Source of the DNA: Micrococcaceae bacterium
GTDB taxonomy: Bacteria; Actinomycetota; Actinomycetes; Actinomycetales; Micrococcaceae
Length of the DNA stretch: 11,502 bases
Direction: 5' to 3'
Assembly (NCBI GenBank): GCA_003486025.1
Contig: DNHA01000341.1
Location: forward strand, 506-12,007
The notes below the pieces were generated by a model, which searched no databases, was not told the DNA's origin, and was given only the letters and a program-made list of their open reading frames with translations. The position numbers were made by a program, and so were the translations under genes. Below, in pieces: positions 5,597 to 11,502 of the stretch (the stretch's first letter is position 1; each line of letters begins with the position of its first letter).

Positions 5597-6574
5597 TTAG
5601 CGCCGGATTCGCGCCGAACGAAGCTCGTCGATACGCACCAGCACCACACCGAGCACAATCAATAGCCCACCAAATAATTGAACTGGCCCGGGTAGTTCCG
5701 ATAGCAGCAGCCATGCCCAGAGCACCGCAAAGAGCACCTCGGTCAGCGAAATAAATGAAGCCATCTTGGATCCAAGAGCGCGGGCGGCCATCACCCCAGT
5801 GGTGTAGGAGAATACCGTTGCGATCAGAATGAGACCTAGAAGCGCCACCCACCAAGGAACCTGCACCCCTGCAAAGGAACCACTGCCAAACTCAGCATGC
5901 ATGGGAAGAATTCCAAACAGCCCCACGAACCCCAAAGAGACCGCGCCAACCAGCATGCCACCTGCCGAAAGGATAATGGGCGGCAGCGCACCATCCACAC
6001 GCGCACTGACGAAGAAGTAGACGGTCAGGCCGACCGCGGCACCAAGCCCCCACAAGATGCCAATCGGGTCCAATGACGAGGTTCCGCTCAAATCCAAGAC
6101 CGCGACCAGCCCGGCCAAAGCCAGCAGCGTTCCACCGATAGTCGCCACCGATAGGCGCTTTTTGTGGCGCATCCAAAGCACCAACACGATCAGTACCGGT
6201 GCCAGATATTCCAGCAGTAATGCGACTCCTACATCCAGGCGTTCAACAGCCAGAAAATAGCACAGCTGGCAGGCACCCACGCCGAAGAATCCAAAGAGCA
6301 ATATTGACGCCCAGTTGGTGCGCAGCAATACCCAGCGCCCACGCATGGCTAGCAATGCCGGGACTGCAAGGACTAGCGCGGCTCCGGCCATCCGGACCGC
6401 TACGGCCGCTGCAGGAGTCCATCCGGCTTCGAAGAGTCCTTTAGCGAAAGAGCCCGAGAGGCCGAAAGCTGCCGAAGACGCCAGGGCTATCCAGACACCG
6501 GCCAGTTGCCCGTGGGGCACCGATGCACTCAGGCGTTCTGCTTTCGCCGCCGCTGGCTCTGGGTGATTCGACAT
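5597..6574 (-). CDS. EamA/DMT-family transporter (RhtA/YdcZ-like exporter)
   Basis: This 325-residue, ten-TM inner-membrane protein is made of two tandem EamA repeats. The first begins near residue 25 (ALASSAAFGLSGSFAKGLFEAG) and includes YFLAVERLDVGVALLLEYLAPVLIVL. The second begins near 165 (GILWGLGAAVGLTVYFFVSA) and ends with ISLTEVLFAVLWAWLLLSELPGPVQLFGG. DMT proteins of this type export amino acids or other small metabolites; the substrate cannot be set from sequence. I start it at ATG 6574 (MSNHPEP). An in-frame TTG at 6649 would add 25 non-hydrophobic residues and lacks an SD. The nearest SD for 6574 is AAGG, 11 nt upstream, so initiation may be weak. The gene is divergent from a CGNR-type regulator, a pairing that suggests local control. 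Confidence 0.85.
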   Translation of the reverse strand: MSNHPEPAAAKAERLSASVPHGQLAGVWIALASSAAFGLSGSFAKGLFEAGWTPAAAVAVRMAGAALVLAVPALLAMRGRWVLLRTNWASILLFGFFGVGACQLCYFLAVERLDVGVALLLEYLAPVLIVLVLWMRHKKRLSVATIGGTLLALAGLVAVLDLSGTSSLDPIGILWGLGAAVGLTVYFFVSARVDGALPPIILSAGGMLVGAVSLGFVGLFGILPMHAEFGSGSFAGVQVPWWVALLGLILIATVFSYTTGVMAARALGSKMASFISLTEVLFAVLWAWLLLSELPGPVQLFGGLLIVLGVVLVRIDELRSARIRR

Positions 6575-6652
6575 GGGTGGTTGAACCTTCGCTACGAATA
6601 CTCCATACGCGACATGCAGCAATGAAATATGCAGGTGGTTCAGGAGCAAAGA

Positions 6653-6671
6653 ATTGTATGATCATGACAAT
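6653..6671. promoter_or_regulatory. Inverted repeat in the eamA/CGNR divergent promoter region
   Basis: ATTGTATGATCATGACAAT is a near-perfect palindrome: arms ATTGT and ACAAT flank a TGATCA core, with one extra base on the right. Its left arm contains TACAAT on the minus strand (6658-6653), a good -10 for the EamA gene about 80 nt from that gene's ATG. It is a candidate operator for the neighbouring CGNR protein; the link is positional only. Confidence 0.45.
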
Positions 6672-6721
6672 ACGGATACGTTTGAACTCGCGTCAATCCA
6701 CGACCTTCACGGGAACTATTT

Positions 6722-7270
6722 ATGACTTTTGCGCCAGATATTGAAGCCTCACTGCGCACTATTGTGAACTTGCTGAACACCGAAGTTTCGTTTGCAGACA
6801 TGCTCTCCACGGTGCCTGATTTAGATCATTTTCTGCAGACCGAAAAATTTCACGGTCCGCACGCACAAGACCAGTCCGAGTTGCGTTCCATCCGCCAGCT
6901 GCGCTCGCAGCTCAAGGGCATCTGGACCACGGATGAAGATGATGCCGTTTATAAGGTCAACCAGATTCTGCGCAACGTCAACGCACAGCCGCAACTGATC
7001 AAAAACGAAAAATGGGGATACCACCTTCACGCCACCACAAACCGGGCCCCGCTCTATGACCGCATGGCAGTGGACGCGGCAATGGCGCTAGCGGAAGTCA
7101 TTCGTTCCGGAGGACGCGAACGGTTGCGGATCTGTGCGTCCACCGATTGCGGAGCAGCCCTGCTCGACCTGTCGCGGAACCGTTCAAAGCTCTACTGCGA
7201 TACCGGAAACTGCGCTAACCGGGAACACGTTCGAGCCTACCGTGCACGAAAAGCTGCTCCGAGATACTAG
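6722..7270 (+). CDS. CGNR zinc-finger (ABATE domain) protein, putative regulator
   Basis: The protein has 182 residues. The N-terminal part (about 5-125) fits the ABATE/DUF1470 stress-associated domain, including the usual early LLNTE-like segment (17-21). The C-terminal part (131-176) is a CGNR zinc finger, with RLRICASTDCGAALLD followed by RSKLYCDTGNCANREHVRAYRAR. Zinc ligands are Cys138, Cys143, Cys159 and Cys164. The eponymous CGNR tetrapeptide reads CANR here (164-167), a Gly-to-Ala change at a position that is normally Gly. Such proteins are thought to bind DNA and are often encoded next to small transporters, as with the divergent EamA gene here. GGGAA about 7 nt before ATG is a modest SD. 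The function in this cell is unproven. Confidence 0.85.
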   Translation: MTFAPDIEASLRTIVNLLNTEVSFADMLSTVPDLDHFLQTEKFHGPHAQDQSELRSIRQLRSQLKGIWTTDEDDAVYKVNQILRNVNAQPQLIKNEKWGYHLHATTNRAPLYDRMAVDAAMALAEVIRSGGRERLRICASTDCGAALLDLSRNRSKLYCDTGNCANREHVRAYRARKAAPRY

Positions 7271-7298
7271 CTAGTCGCATTTTGGCTCTTTTCGCCCC

Positions 7299-7304
7299 TA
7301 TGAT
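7299..7304 (+). promoter_or_regulatory. Candidate -10 element for the small acidic protein gene
   Basis: TATGAT matches the -10 consensus at five of six positions, 47 nt upstream of the ATG at 7351 and 29 nt after the preceding stop. No good -35 is visible, so this is weak. Confidence 0.3.
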
Positions 7305-7350
7305 GAGGTGACAACAGCAGTACTAAATGTTGAAGTCGAAAGGCCAGATC

Positions 7351-7680
7351 ATGACCGGTGAAGCACACGCATCCGAAGAATATGAAGCACGCCTCGAAGC
7401 CAGCGAAGATTCACCGCTAAAGGCCGCCGGCCGGTGGACCGCAGCAATCTTCTCCGCCACCCTGGGCGACGCCGAATTTGAAGCCCGCGGCGCCGAAGTA
7501 GTGGTGCATTCACGCACCGATGACTCGGTGCTGCTCCGCATGGAAACCTCAAATCTTGAAGAAGCCGAAAGGCTCATCGTGCAGATCCGCAAGGATCTGG
7601 ACGAATTGAGCACCGTCGACTTCGTCGATGAATGGGGCCAGGGGAACACCCAGAGTGGGCGTCACTCCAAAGAAAGCTGA
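7351..7680 (+). CDS. Small acidic protein of unknown function
   Basis: This is a 109-residue soluble protein with no signal peptide or membrane segment. Residues 1-25 are very acidic (GEAHASEEYEARLEASED). A mixed alpha/beta core follows: a helix at about 26-38, strands around 41-53 and 58-65 (EVVVHSRTDD, SVLLRMET), then a helix LEEAERLIVQIRKDLDEL (69-86). This pattern fits a single small beta-alpha-beta domain, but I cannot name a family. I start it at ATG 7351, because AAAGG lies 7 nt upstream; an ATG at 7327 in the same frame has no SD. Codon use is ordinary for the window, so it looks like a genuine gene. It converges with the RraA-like gene, 9 nt between the stops, with only a palindrome AGAAGCTTCT in the gap. 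Confidence 0.75.
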   Translation: MTGEAHASEEYEARLEASEDSPLKAAGRWTAAIFSATLGDAEFEARGAEVVVHSRTDDSVLLRMETSNLEEAERLIVQIRKDLDELSTVDFVDEWGQGNTQSGRHSKES

Positions 7681-7689
7681 AAGAAGCTT

Positions 7690-8166
7690 CTAGCGCGCTA
7701 CCAGCACACCATCCGCGTCGGCGTACACCATGGCTCCGGGGCGGATGGTCACGGCATCAATTTCGATGTCAAGATCACTGAAGCCCCCACCGCGCTTCAC
7801 GGTTTTACGTGGGTTGCTGCCCAAGGCTTTGACGCCCAGATCCATGGTGGCCATTTCAACGCGGTCGCGTACCGCACCATTGATGATCACTCCGGCCCAC
7901 CCGTTATCCACTGCGGCTTGGGCAATCATGTCTCCCATCAGTGCAAAACGCAGTGACCCGCCACCGTCAACCACTAAGACCTGTCCCTCGCCGGGGGTGT
8001 TCAACGTGGATTTGATCAACACGTTATCTTCAAAGCATTTGATGGTTTTGGCCGGGCCAGAAAAACTTTCCCGGGCGCCAAAATTCTGGAACTGCAGTGA
8101 AATCGACTGCAGTTTGTCCTCGAATTCATCGTATAAATCCGCGGTGCTGATCGGTTCTTGCTGCAT
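7690..8166 (-). CDS. RraA-like protein / 4-hydroxy-4-methyl-2-oxoglutarate aldolase-like
   Basis: This 158-residue cytoplasmic protein belongs to the RraA/HMG-aldolase family, a trimeric swivelling-domain fold. Family landmarks are STADLYDEFED near the start, FGARESFSGPAKTIKCFEDN (29-48), VLVVDGGGSLRFALMGDMIA (63-82) and GVIINGAVRDRVEM (92-105). E. coli RraA binds RNase E and lacks the aldolase acid. Here Arg100-Asp101 with Glu104 keep the R-D-x2-E pattern of the metal-dependent class II aldolases that cleave HMG and related acids. An enzymatic role is thus at least possible, and 'RraA' by name alone may mislead. AGGAG 5 nt before ATG is a good SD. It lies 62 nt after an APC permease in the same direction, so co-transcription is likely. 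Confidence 0.85.
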   Translation of the reverse strand: MQQEPISTADLYDEFEDKLQSISLQFQNFGARESFSGPAKTIKCFEDNVLIKSTLNTPGEGQVLVVDGGGSLRFALMGDMIAQAAVDNGWAGVIINGAVRDRVEMATMDLGVKALGSNPRKTVKRGGGFSDLDIEIDAVTIRPGAMVYADADGVLVAR

Positions 8167-8228
8167 GGTTGCTCCTAGACGGTGAGGGGTCAGAACTTGT
8201 TCAACTCACAGCCTAACTTGCAGCCGAA

Positions 8229-9707
8229 TTATTTGGTCTTTAGTGTCTCGCGGTATGTTTCCTTGGCCAGCGCGCCTAGCCGTGAATGTTTGCGGCCGTA
8301 GCCCAAATACACGACGAACCCAACAGCCATCCAGATGCCGAAGACCATCCAGGTATTCGAGCCGAGATTGAACATCAGGAACAAGCAGGCGGCGATGCCA
8401 AGCAGCGGGGTGAGCGGGTAGAAGGGCACCTTGAAGGTACGTGGCGCATCAGGCTGGGTACGGCGCAGGAAGATCACTGCGGCTCCTACCAGGGCGAAGG
8501 CGAACAAGGTGCCGATGCTCGTTGCTTCGGCCAGTTCGCCCAGCGGAATCAGCGAGGCGGTAATCGCGACCGCAGTACCGACGATGAGGGTGCCGGCTAC
8601 CGGGGTGTGAGTCTTCGGGGACACCTTGGCGAACGTTTTGGGCACCAACCCGTCACGGCCCATGGTCATCAGGATCCGTGTCTGACCGTACAACGTGGTC
8701 AGTACGACCGAGACTATGGCGATCACCGAGGCGAGGGCAAAGATCAGCACCAGCCACCGCTGCCCGGTCACCTCGGAAACGATCATCACCAGCGCGGCTT
8801 GCGCACTTTCAAACCACTGCCAGTTGCGTGCGCCTATCGCGGCCACCGCGACCAGTACATACACGGTGGTCACCAAAACCATGGAGATGATGATGGAGCG
8901 AGGCATATCGCGTTGTGGATTCTTTGCTTCTTCACCGGCCGTAGAAGCTGCGTCAAAGCCGATGAAGGAGAAGAACACCATCGAGGCTGCCGCGCTGACA
9001 CCGGCTGCCCCCATGGGCAGCAATGGGGCAAAGTTGCCGGCATCAAAGGCGGTAAAAGCAACGATGGAGAAGAACACGAGAATCGCGATTTTCACCATGA
9101 CCATCACGGTGTTGGCTATTGCCGATTCGCGCGCGCCACGGGCCAACAGCAAGGTAGCTGCCACGACTGTCAGCAGCGCAGGCAAGTTGACCACGCCGCC
9201 ATCTACCGGGCCACTGGCCAAGGAGGCGGGCAGGCCCATTCCAAAGATTTCCAAGGTCTGATTCACATATTCGCCGGCACCTACGGCCACCGCGGCGGCG
9301 GAGACCGCGTATTCAAGGATGAGGCACCAACCGCAGATCCATGCCACGCCTTCACCCATGGTGGCGTAGGAATAGGAATAACTAGATCCGGATACCGGGA
9401 CCATGCCAGCCATCTCGGCGTAGGAGACCGCGGAGAGCAAAGCCGTGGCACCGGCCAGTACGAAGGCAATCCAGATGGCGGGCCCGGCTACCGGGACGGC
9501 GTCTCCCAAGATCACCAGGATGCCGGTGCCCAGGGTGGCGCCAACGGAGATCATGGTCAGCTGGAGCACACCGAAACTGCGTTTGAGCTGACCGAAACCA
9601 GCATTATCTGCCGATTCAACGGTCATCGACTGGATTGATTTGCGTCGAATCAGCTGCTCGCCCAAGGAGGTACGGGTGCTATTGGGCGTTCGGTTCGCGT
9701 TGTTCAC
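8229..9707 (-). CDS. APC-superfamily amino-acid permease, CAT type
   Basis: This 492-residue inner-membrane transporter is of the cationic-amino-acid-transporter branch of the APC superfamily (YfnA/CAT-like). It has a hydrophilic N-terminus with LGEQLIRRKSIQSM (15-28), TM1 with GATLGTGILVILG (56-68), YAEMAGMVPVSGSSYSYSYATMGE (96-119), and the family block FSFIGFDAASTAGEEAKNPQRDMPRSI (246-272). Twelve or more TM segments and a charged tail ending ETLKTK follow. The exact amino acid cannot be assigned. The start is GTG at 9707, with AAGGA seven bases upstream. It is separated from the upstream minus-strand genes by a terminator, so it needs its own promoter in 9708-9770; I see only weak -10-like AATATT there. 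It is followed by the RraA-like gene. Confidence 0.88.
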   Translation of the reverse strand: MNNANRTPNSTRTSLGEQLIRRKSIQSMTVESADNAGFGQLKRSFGVLQLTMISVGATLGTGILVILGDAVPVAGPAIWIAFVLAGATALLSAVSYAEMAGMVPVSGSSYSYSYATMGEGVAWICGWCLILEYAVSAAAVAVGAGEYVNQTLEIFGMGLPASLASGPVDGGVVNLPALLTVVAATLLLARGARESAIANTVMVMVKIAILVFFSIVAFTAFDAGNFAPLLPMGAAGVSAAASMVFFSFIGFDAASTAGEEAKNPQRDMPRSIIISMVLVTTVYVLVAVAAIGARNWQWFESAQAALVMIVSEVTGQRWLVLIFALASVIAIVSVVLTTLYGQTRILMTMGRDGLVPKTFAKVSPKTHTPVAGTLIVGTAVAITASLIPLGELAEATSIGTLFAFALVGAAVIFLRRTQPDAPRTFKVPFYPLTPLLGIAACLFLMFNLGSNTWMVFGIWMAVGFVVYLGYGRKHSRLGALAKETYRETLKTK

Positions 9708-9770
9708 GTGTCAATCCTTGAATATTGCGTATGCTCCGGCGCGGTGTGCTGACCGCCGGCTAACGACAAC

Positions 9771-9803
9771 GCGCTGGGTCCACCGTGATGGCGGACCCAG
9801 CGC
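9771..9803 (-). terminator. Intrinsic terminator of the two-gene membrane-protein operon
   Basis: GCGCTGGGTCC (9771-9781) and GGACCCAGCGC (9793-9803) form a perfect 11-bp stem, extended by two more pairs past an A-C mismatch. On the minus strand GTTGTCGTTAG follows, a weak U-rich tail; on the plus strand there is none. It stands 15 nt after the stop of the two-TM protein. Confidence 0.75.
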
Positions 9804-9818
9804 GTGAGCGAAACTAAT

Positions 9819-10127
9819 CTAGTCTTTGAACTTCTTATTTGGATTTGCCGAGGAGCGGTTTACACCGGTTCCTTTTCCAAGCTCGGAATCGTTTTCCTTG
9901 CCGGCCATGGTGAGCACCGAAATGATCAGCAAGCTAACGACAAAGGCTACGCCGAAGCAGACCAGTCCGATATCCAGGCGGATCGGGTTTTGCGAGCCTC
10001 CGGTAGAGGAGATCGTACCGACCACCCCAGCGACAAGACCCAGCAACAGCGAGAAGCTCAGTGGGCCCTTAATCGACTGGCTCCACGGTTGCTTCTTCTG
10101 CGAGTTGTTTCCCACCAGGAACTCCAT
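9819..10127 (-). CDS. Small two-TM membrane protein, uncharacterised
   Basis: The protein has 102 residues. Two hydrophobic helices, about 22-40 (PLSFSLLLGLVAGVVGTIS) and 52-74, flank a polar loop, so both ends probably lie on the same side of the membrane. The tails are hydrophilic; the C-terminal one is rich in Lys, Asn and Ser and ends KKFKD. I do not recognise a family. AGGA nine bases before ATG supports the start. It lies 29 nt behind a six-TM protein gene in the same direction and ahead of a terminator, so it is the last gene of a two-gene transcript and may assist its membrane partner. Confidence 0.7.
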   Translation of the reverse strand: MEFLVGNNSQKKQPWSQSIKGPLSFSLLLGLVAGVVGTISSTGGSQNPIRLDIGLVCFGVAFVVSLLIISVLTMAGKENDSELGKGTGVNRSSANPNKKFKD

Positions 10128-10156
10128 TTCTACTTGTCCTGTTGACCTGTTAAGTT

Positions 10157-10735
10157 TTAGTTGTTTTCGATTTCAGCCGGAGCCGCCGCTTTAGCGTCGT
10201 GGCGATGGCCGAAGGCGGCGATGAGTTCAAAGACCGCAAAGATGATGGTGCCTCCACCAATCAGACCGAACATTCCGTGGGCATCAAGGCCGGTGCCGAA
10301 GAGCAACGCGATGGCTAGTACCACGGACACCGCGGCGGTGATCAGCTGGTTACGGAATGGCGGGAACTGTGCGCGCAGCTTAGCGAAAACATAGAACTCC
10401 ACTACGCCGGTGACGAAGAATGCGAAGGCTGCCAGGTAGCCAACCCACATGGGAGTGGTGGCGAACAAAGCCGCAATACCTGCCAGCAGCATCAGCCCCG
10501 CACCCAGCGCGTAGGCAGCTCGGGATTTCTCCGGGGCGCTTGGCACCGTGACGTACTGCCACATAAATGCGCCGGTCACCACCAGCAACGCACCTGTCGC
10601 GTAGGACAGTACGCTTTGATCCGCCTGGATCCAGAAAATCGAGATGAGCGAGTAGACCAAGGCGCCGAGTCCGCGAAGAAATACGGGACGGAAGACGTCT
10701 TGAGCTTGGGCTGGGGTGGTTTTTGGTGCTGGCAC
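10157..10735 (-). CDS. Six-TM membrane protein, HdeD/DUF308-like
   Basis: The protein has 192 residues with six hydrophobic helices at about 18-36, 42-62, 73-91, 95-118, 130-147 and 152-175. The pairing of short loops and Gly/Ala-rich helices resembles the HdeD/DUF308 acid-resistance membrane family. That comparison rests on topology and helix character, not on a diagnostic motif. The C-terminal tail is hydrophilic (GHRHDAKAAAPAEIENN). The start is GTG at 10735. A -10 of TAGAAT lies exactly 7 nt upstream and there is no SD between, so the mRNA may be leaderless. It probably shares a transcript with the two-TM gene downstream. Its role is unknown. Confidence 0.72.
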   Translation of the reverse strand: MPAPKTTPAQAQDVFRPVFLRGLGALVYSLISIFWIQADQSVLSYATGALLVVTGAFMWQYVTVPSAPEKSRAAYALGAGLMLLAGIAALFATTPMWVGYLAAFAFFVTGVVEFYVFAKLRAQFPPFRNQLITAAVSVVLAIALLFGTGLDAHGMFGLIGGGTIIFAVFELIAAFGHRHDAKAAAPAEIENN

Positions 10736-10741
10736 ACCCCC

Positions 10742-10770
10742 ATTCTACCGGCGATAGAACAAAGAGTCAG
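10742..10770 (-). promoter_or_regulatory. Promoter of the six-TM/two-TM operon
   Basis: On the minus strand, CTGACT (10770-10765), a 17-bp spacer and TAGAAT (10747-10742) give a good -35/-10 pair. The predicted start falls on the GTG at 10735, seven bases downstream, consistent with a leaderless message. Confidence 0.55.
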
Positions 10771-10811
10771 CCGAGTCGAAGCTATGTCACATTTACCGGC
10801 GCACCCGCAGG

Positions 10812-11502
10812 TTATTTACGCCGGCGAATCAATGACTCGTTGAGCTCCCCAATCGATGCGGCACCCATCAGCTGCATCGCCACTTCGACTTCCTTGGCCA
10901 GCAGTTCGATAGCCCGGCTGACGCCTGCCTGGCCTCCGGACATTAACCCGTAGAGGTAGGCGCGGCCAATGAGCACAAAGTCCGCCCCGGCACAGAGCGC
11001 TGCGACGATGTCCGAACCGGACATGATGCCCGAGTCCATGATTATTTCCATGTCCTCGCCGACCTCGGCACGGACCTCGCTCAGTGCTTCGAAGGCAATC
11101 GGTGCACGGTCCAGCTGGCGTCCTCCGTGGTTGGAAACCACTAGTCCGTCTGCCCCGGCGGCTTTAGCTTTCGCGGCGTCTTCTGCGGTGAGGATGCCCT
11201 TGACGAAAAGTTTGCCTTTCCATAGTTCACGGATCCATTTCAGATCCTCAAAGTCCAAAGACGGATCAAACATGGAGTTGATGATGGTGGGAAGATCTGC
11301 AGAGGTATCGGATAGCGAGGCGAATTTCAGCGAATCCGTGGTCAAGAAGTTGAACCACCATTCGGGACGGTAGGAGGCGTCAAGGACCGTCTTCAGCGTC
11401 AGCTCCGGTGGAATTTTCATCCCGTTGCGGGTATCGCGGTGGCGTTGTCCGGCGACCGGGGTATCCACGGTCACCAGCAAGGTGTCGAAGCCGGCGGCGG
11501 CC
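10812..11502 (-). CDS. lldD: FMN-dependent L-lactate dehydrogenase/2-hydroxyacid oxidase, 5' end outside window
   Basis: This is the C-terminal ~230 residues of a protein normally near 380-410 residues; the reading frame stays open to the window edge (AAAGFDTLLVTVDTPVAGQR...), so the N-terminal part is missing. The family oxidises L-lactate or another (S)-2-hydroxyacid to the keto acid with FMN, feeding electrons to quinone or oxygen. Landmarks are LVTVDTPVAGQRHRD; FVKGI, with the FMN-phosphate/anion-stabilising Lys; SNHGGRQLD, with the catalytic base His (codon 11127-11129) and substrate Arg (11118-11120); IMDSGIMSGSDI; and GRAYLYG. All catalytic residues that fall in the window are intact. 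The WWFNFLTTDSLKFASL region is like actinobacterial LldD. Whether it is a dehydrogenase or an oxidase/monooxygenase cannot be told from the fragment. No terminator is evident before the next promoter. Confidence 0.88.
   Translation of the reverse strand, partial: AAAGFDTLLVTVDTPVAGQRHRDTRNGMKIPPELTLKTVLDASYRPEWWFNFLTTDSLKFASLSDTSADLPTIINSMFDPSLDFEDLKWIRELWKGKLFVKGILTAEDAAKAKAAGADGLVVSNHGGRQLDRAPIAFEALSEVRAEVGEDMEIIMDSGIMSGSDIVAALCAGADFVLIGRAYLYGLMSGGQAGVSRAIELLAKEVEVAMQLMGAASIGELNESLIRRRK

Noticed and set aside
6575..6649. In-frame TTG start adding 25 residues to the EamA protein
   Set aside because: No SD precedes it, the extension is not family-like, and a candidate -10 lies only a few bases upstream of it.
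8286..9638. A 450-codon plus-strand open frame
   Set aside because: It lies fully antisense to the APC permease. Its product is extremely rich in Gly, His, Gln and Asp with no domain, which is typical of the shadow of a GC-rich membrane-protein gene.

Overview
The window looks like chromosomal DNA of a moderately GC-rich actinobacterium. The proteins read most like those of Micrococcaceae (Arthrobacter/Glutamicibacter type). This placement rests on protein character, GTG starts, probable leaderless promoters and the lactate-oxidase style, and it is an inference: there is no rRNA gene here. No transposase, integrase, CRISPR array, tRNA or prophage gene was seen.

Layout. (1) 1-841, plus strand: a copper-responsive unit. 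A CsoR repressor sits immediately behind a textbook CsoR operator, followed by a CopZ-like HMA copper chaperone. (2) 983-1240: an orphan HicB-like protein, then a near-perfect terminator at 1358-1395. (3) About 400 bp of AT-rich DNA without genes. (4) 1791-3832, plus strand: the regulatory centrepiece. It has a candidate promoter, a perfect TGTGA-N6-TCACA CRP/GlxR-type site, a tandem two-aptamer glycine riboswitch, a probable RBS-sequestering platform, a small uncharacterised ORF ending in an ATGA overlap, and cycA (D-serine/D-alanine/glycine permease) with its terminator. (5) 3871-5351, minus strand: a MarR regulator overlapping a FUSC-family membrane protein, with a candidate MarR operator in front. 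(6) 5597-7270: an EamA/DMT exporter (minus) divergent from a CGNR zinc-finger regulator (plus), with a palindrome between them. (7) 7351-7680: a small acidic protein of unknown function. (8) 7690-9707, minus strand: a CAT-type APC amino-acid permease followed by an RraA-like/HMG-aldolase-like protein. (9) 9771-10770, minus strand: a six-TM protein and a two-TM protein in one probable operon, with a good promoter and terminator. (10) 10812 to the window edge, minus strand: the C-terminal part of an FMN-dependent L-lactate dehydrogenase/2-hydroxyacid oxidase.

Taken together, the region is about small-molecule uptake and export (glycine and D-amino acids, another amino acid, unknown exported compounds), lactate oxidation and copper homeostasis, each with a local regulator. 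The part most worth follow-up is the cycA leader. There, a glycine-sensing RNA, a likely cAMP/CRP-family site and a coupled small ORF appear to be stacked upstream of a glycine transporter rather than of the glycine-cleavage genes usually found under this riboswitch.
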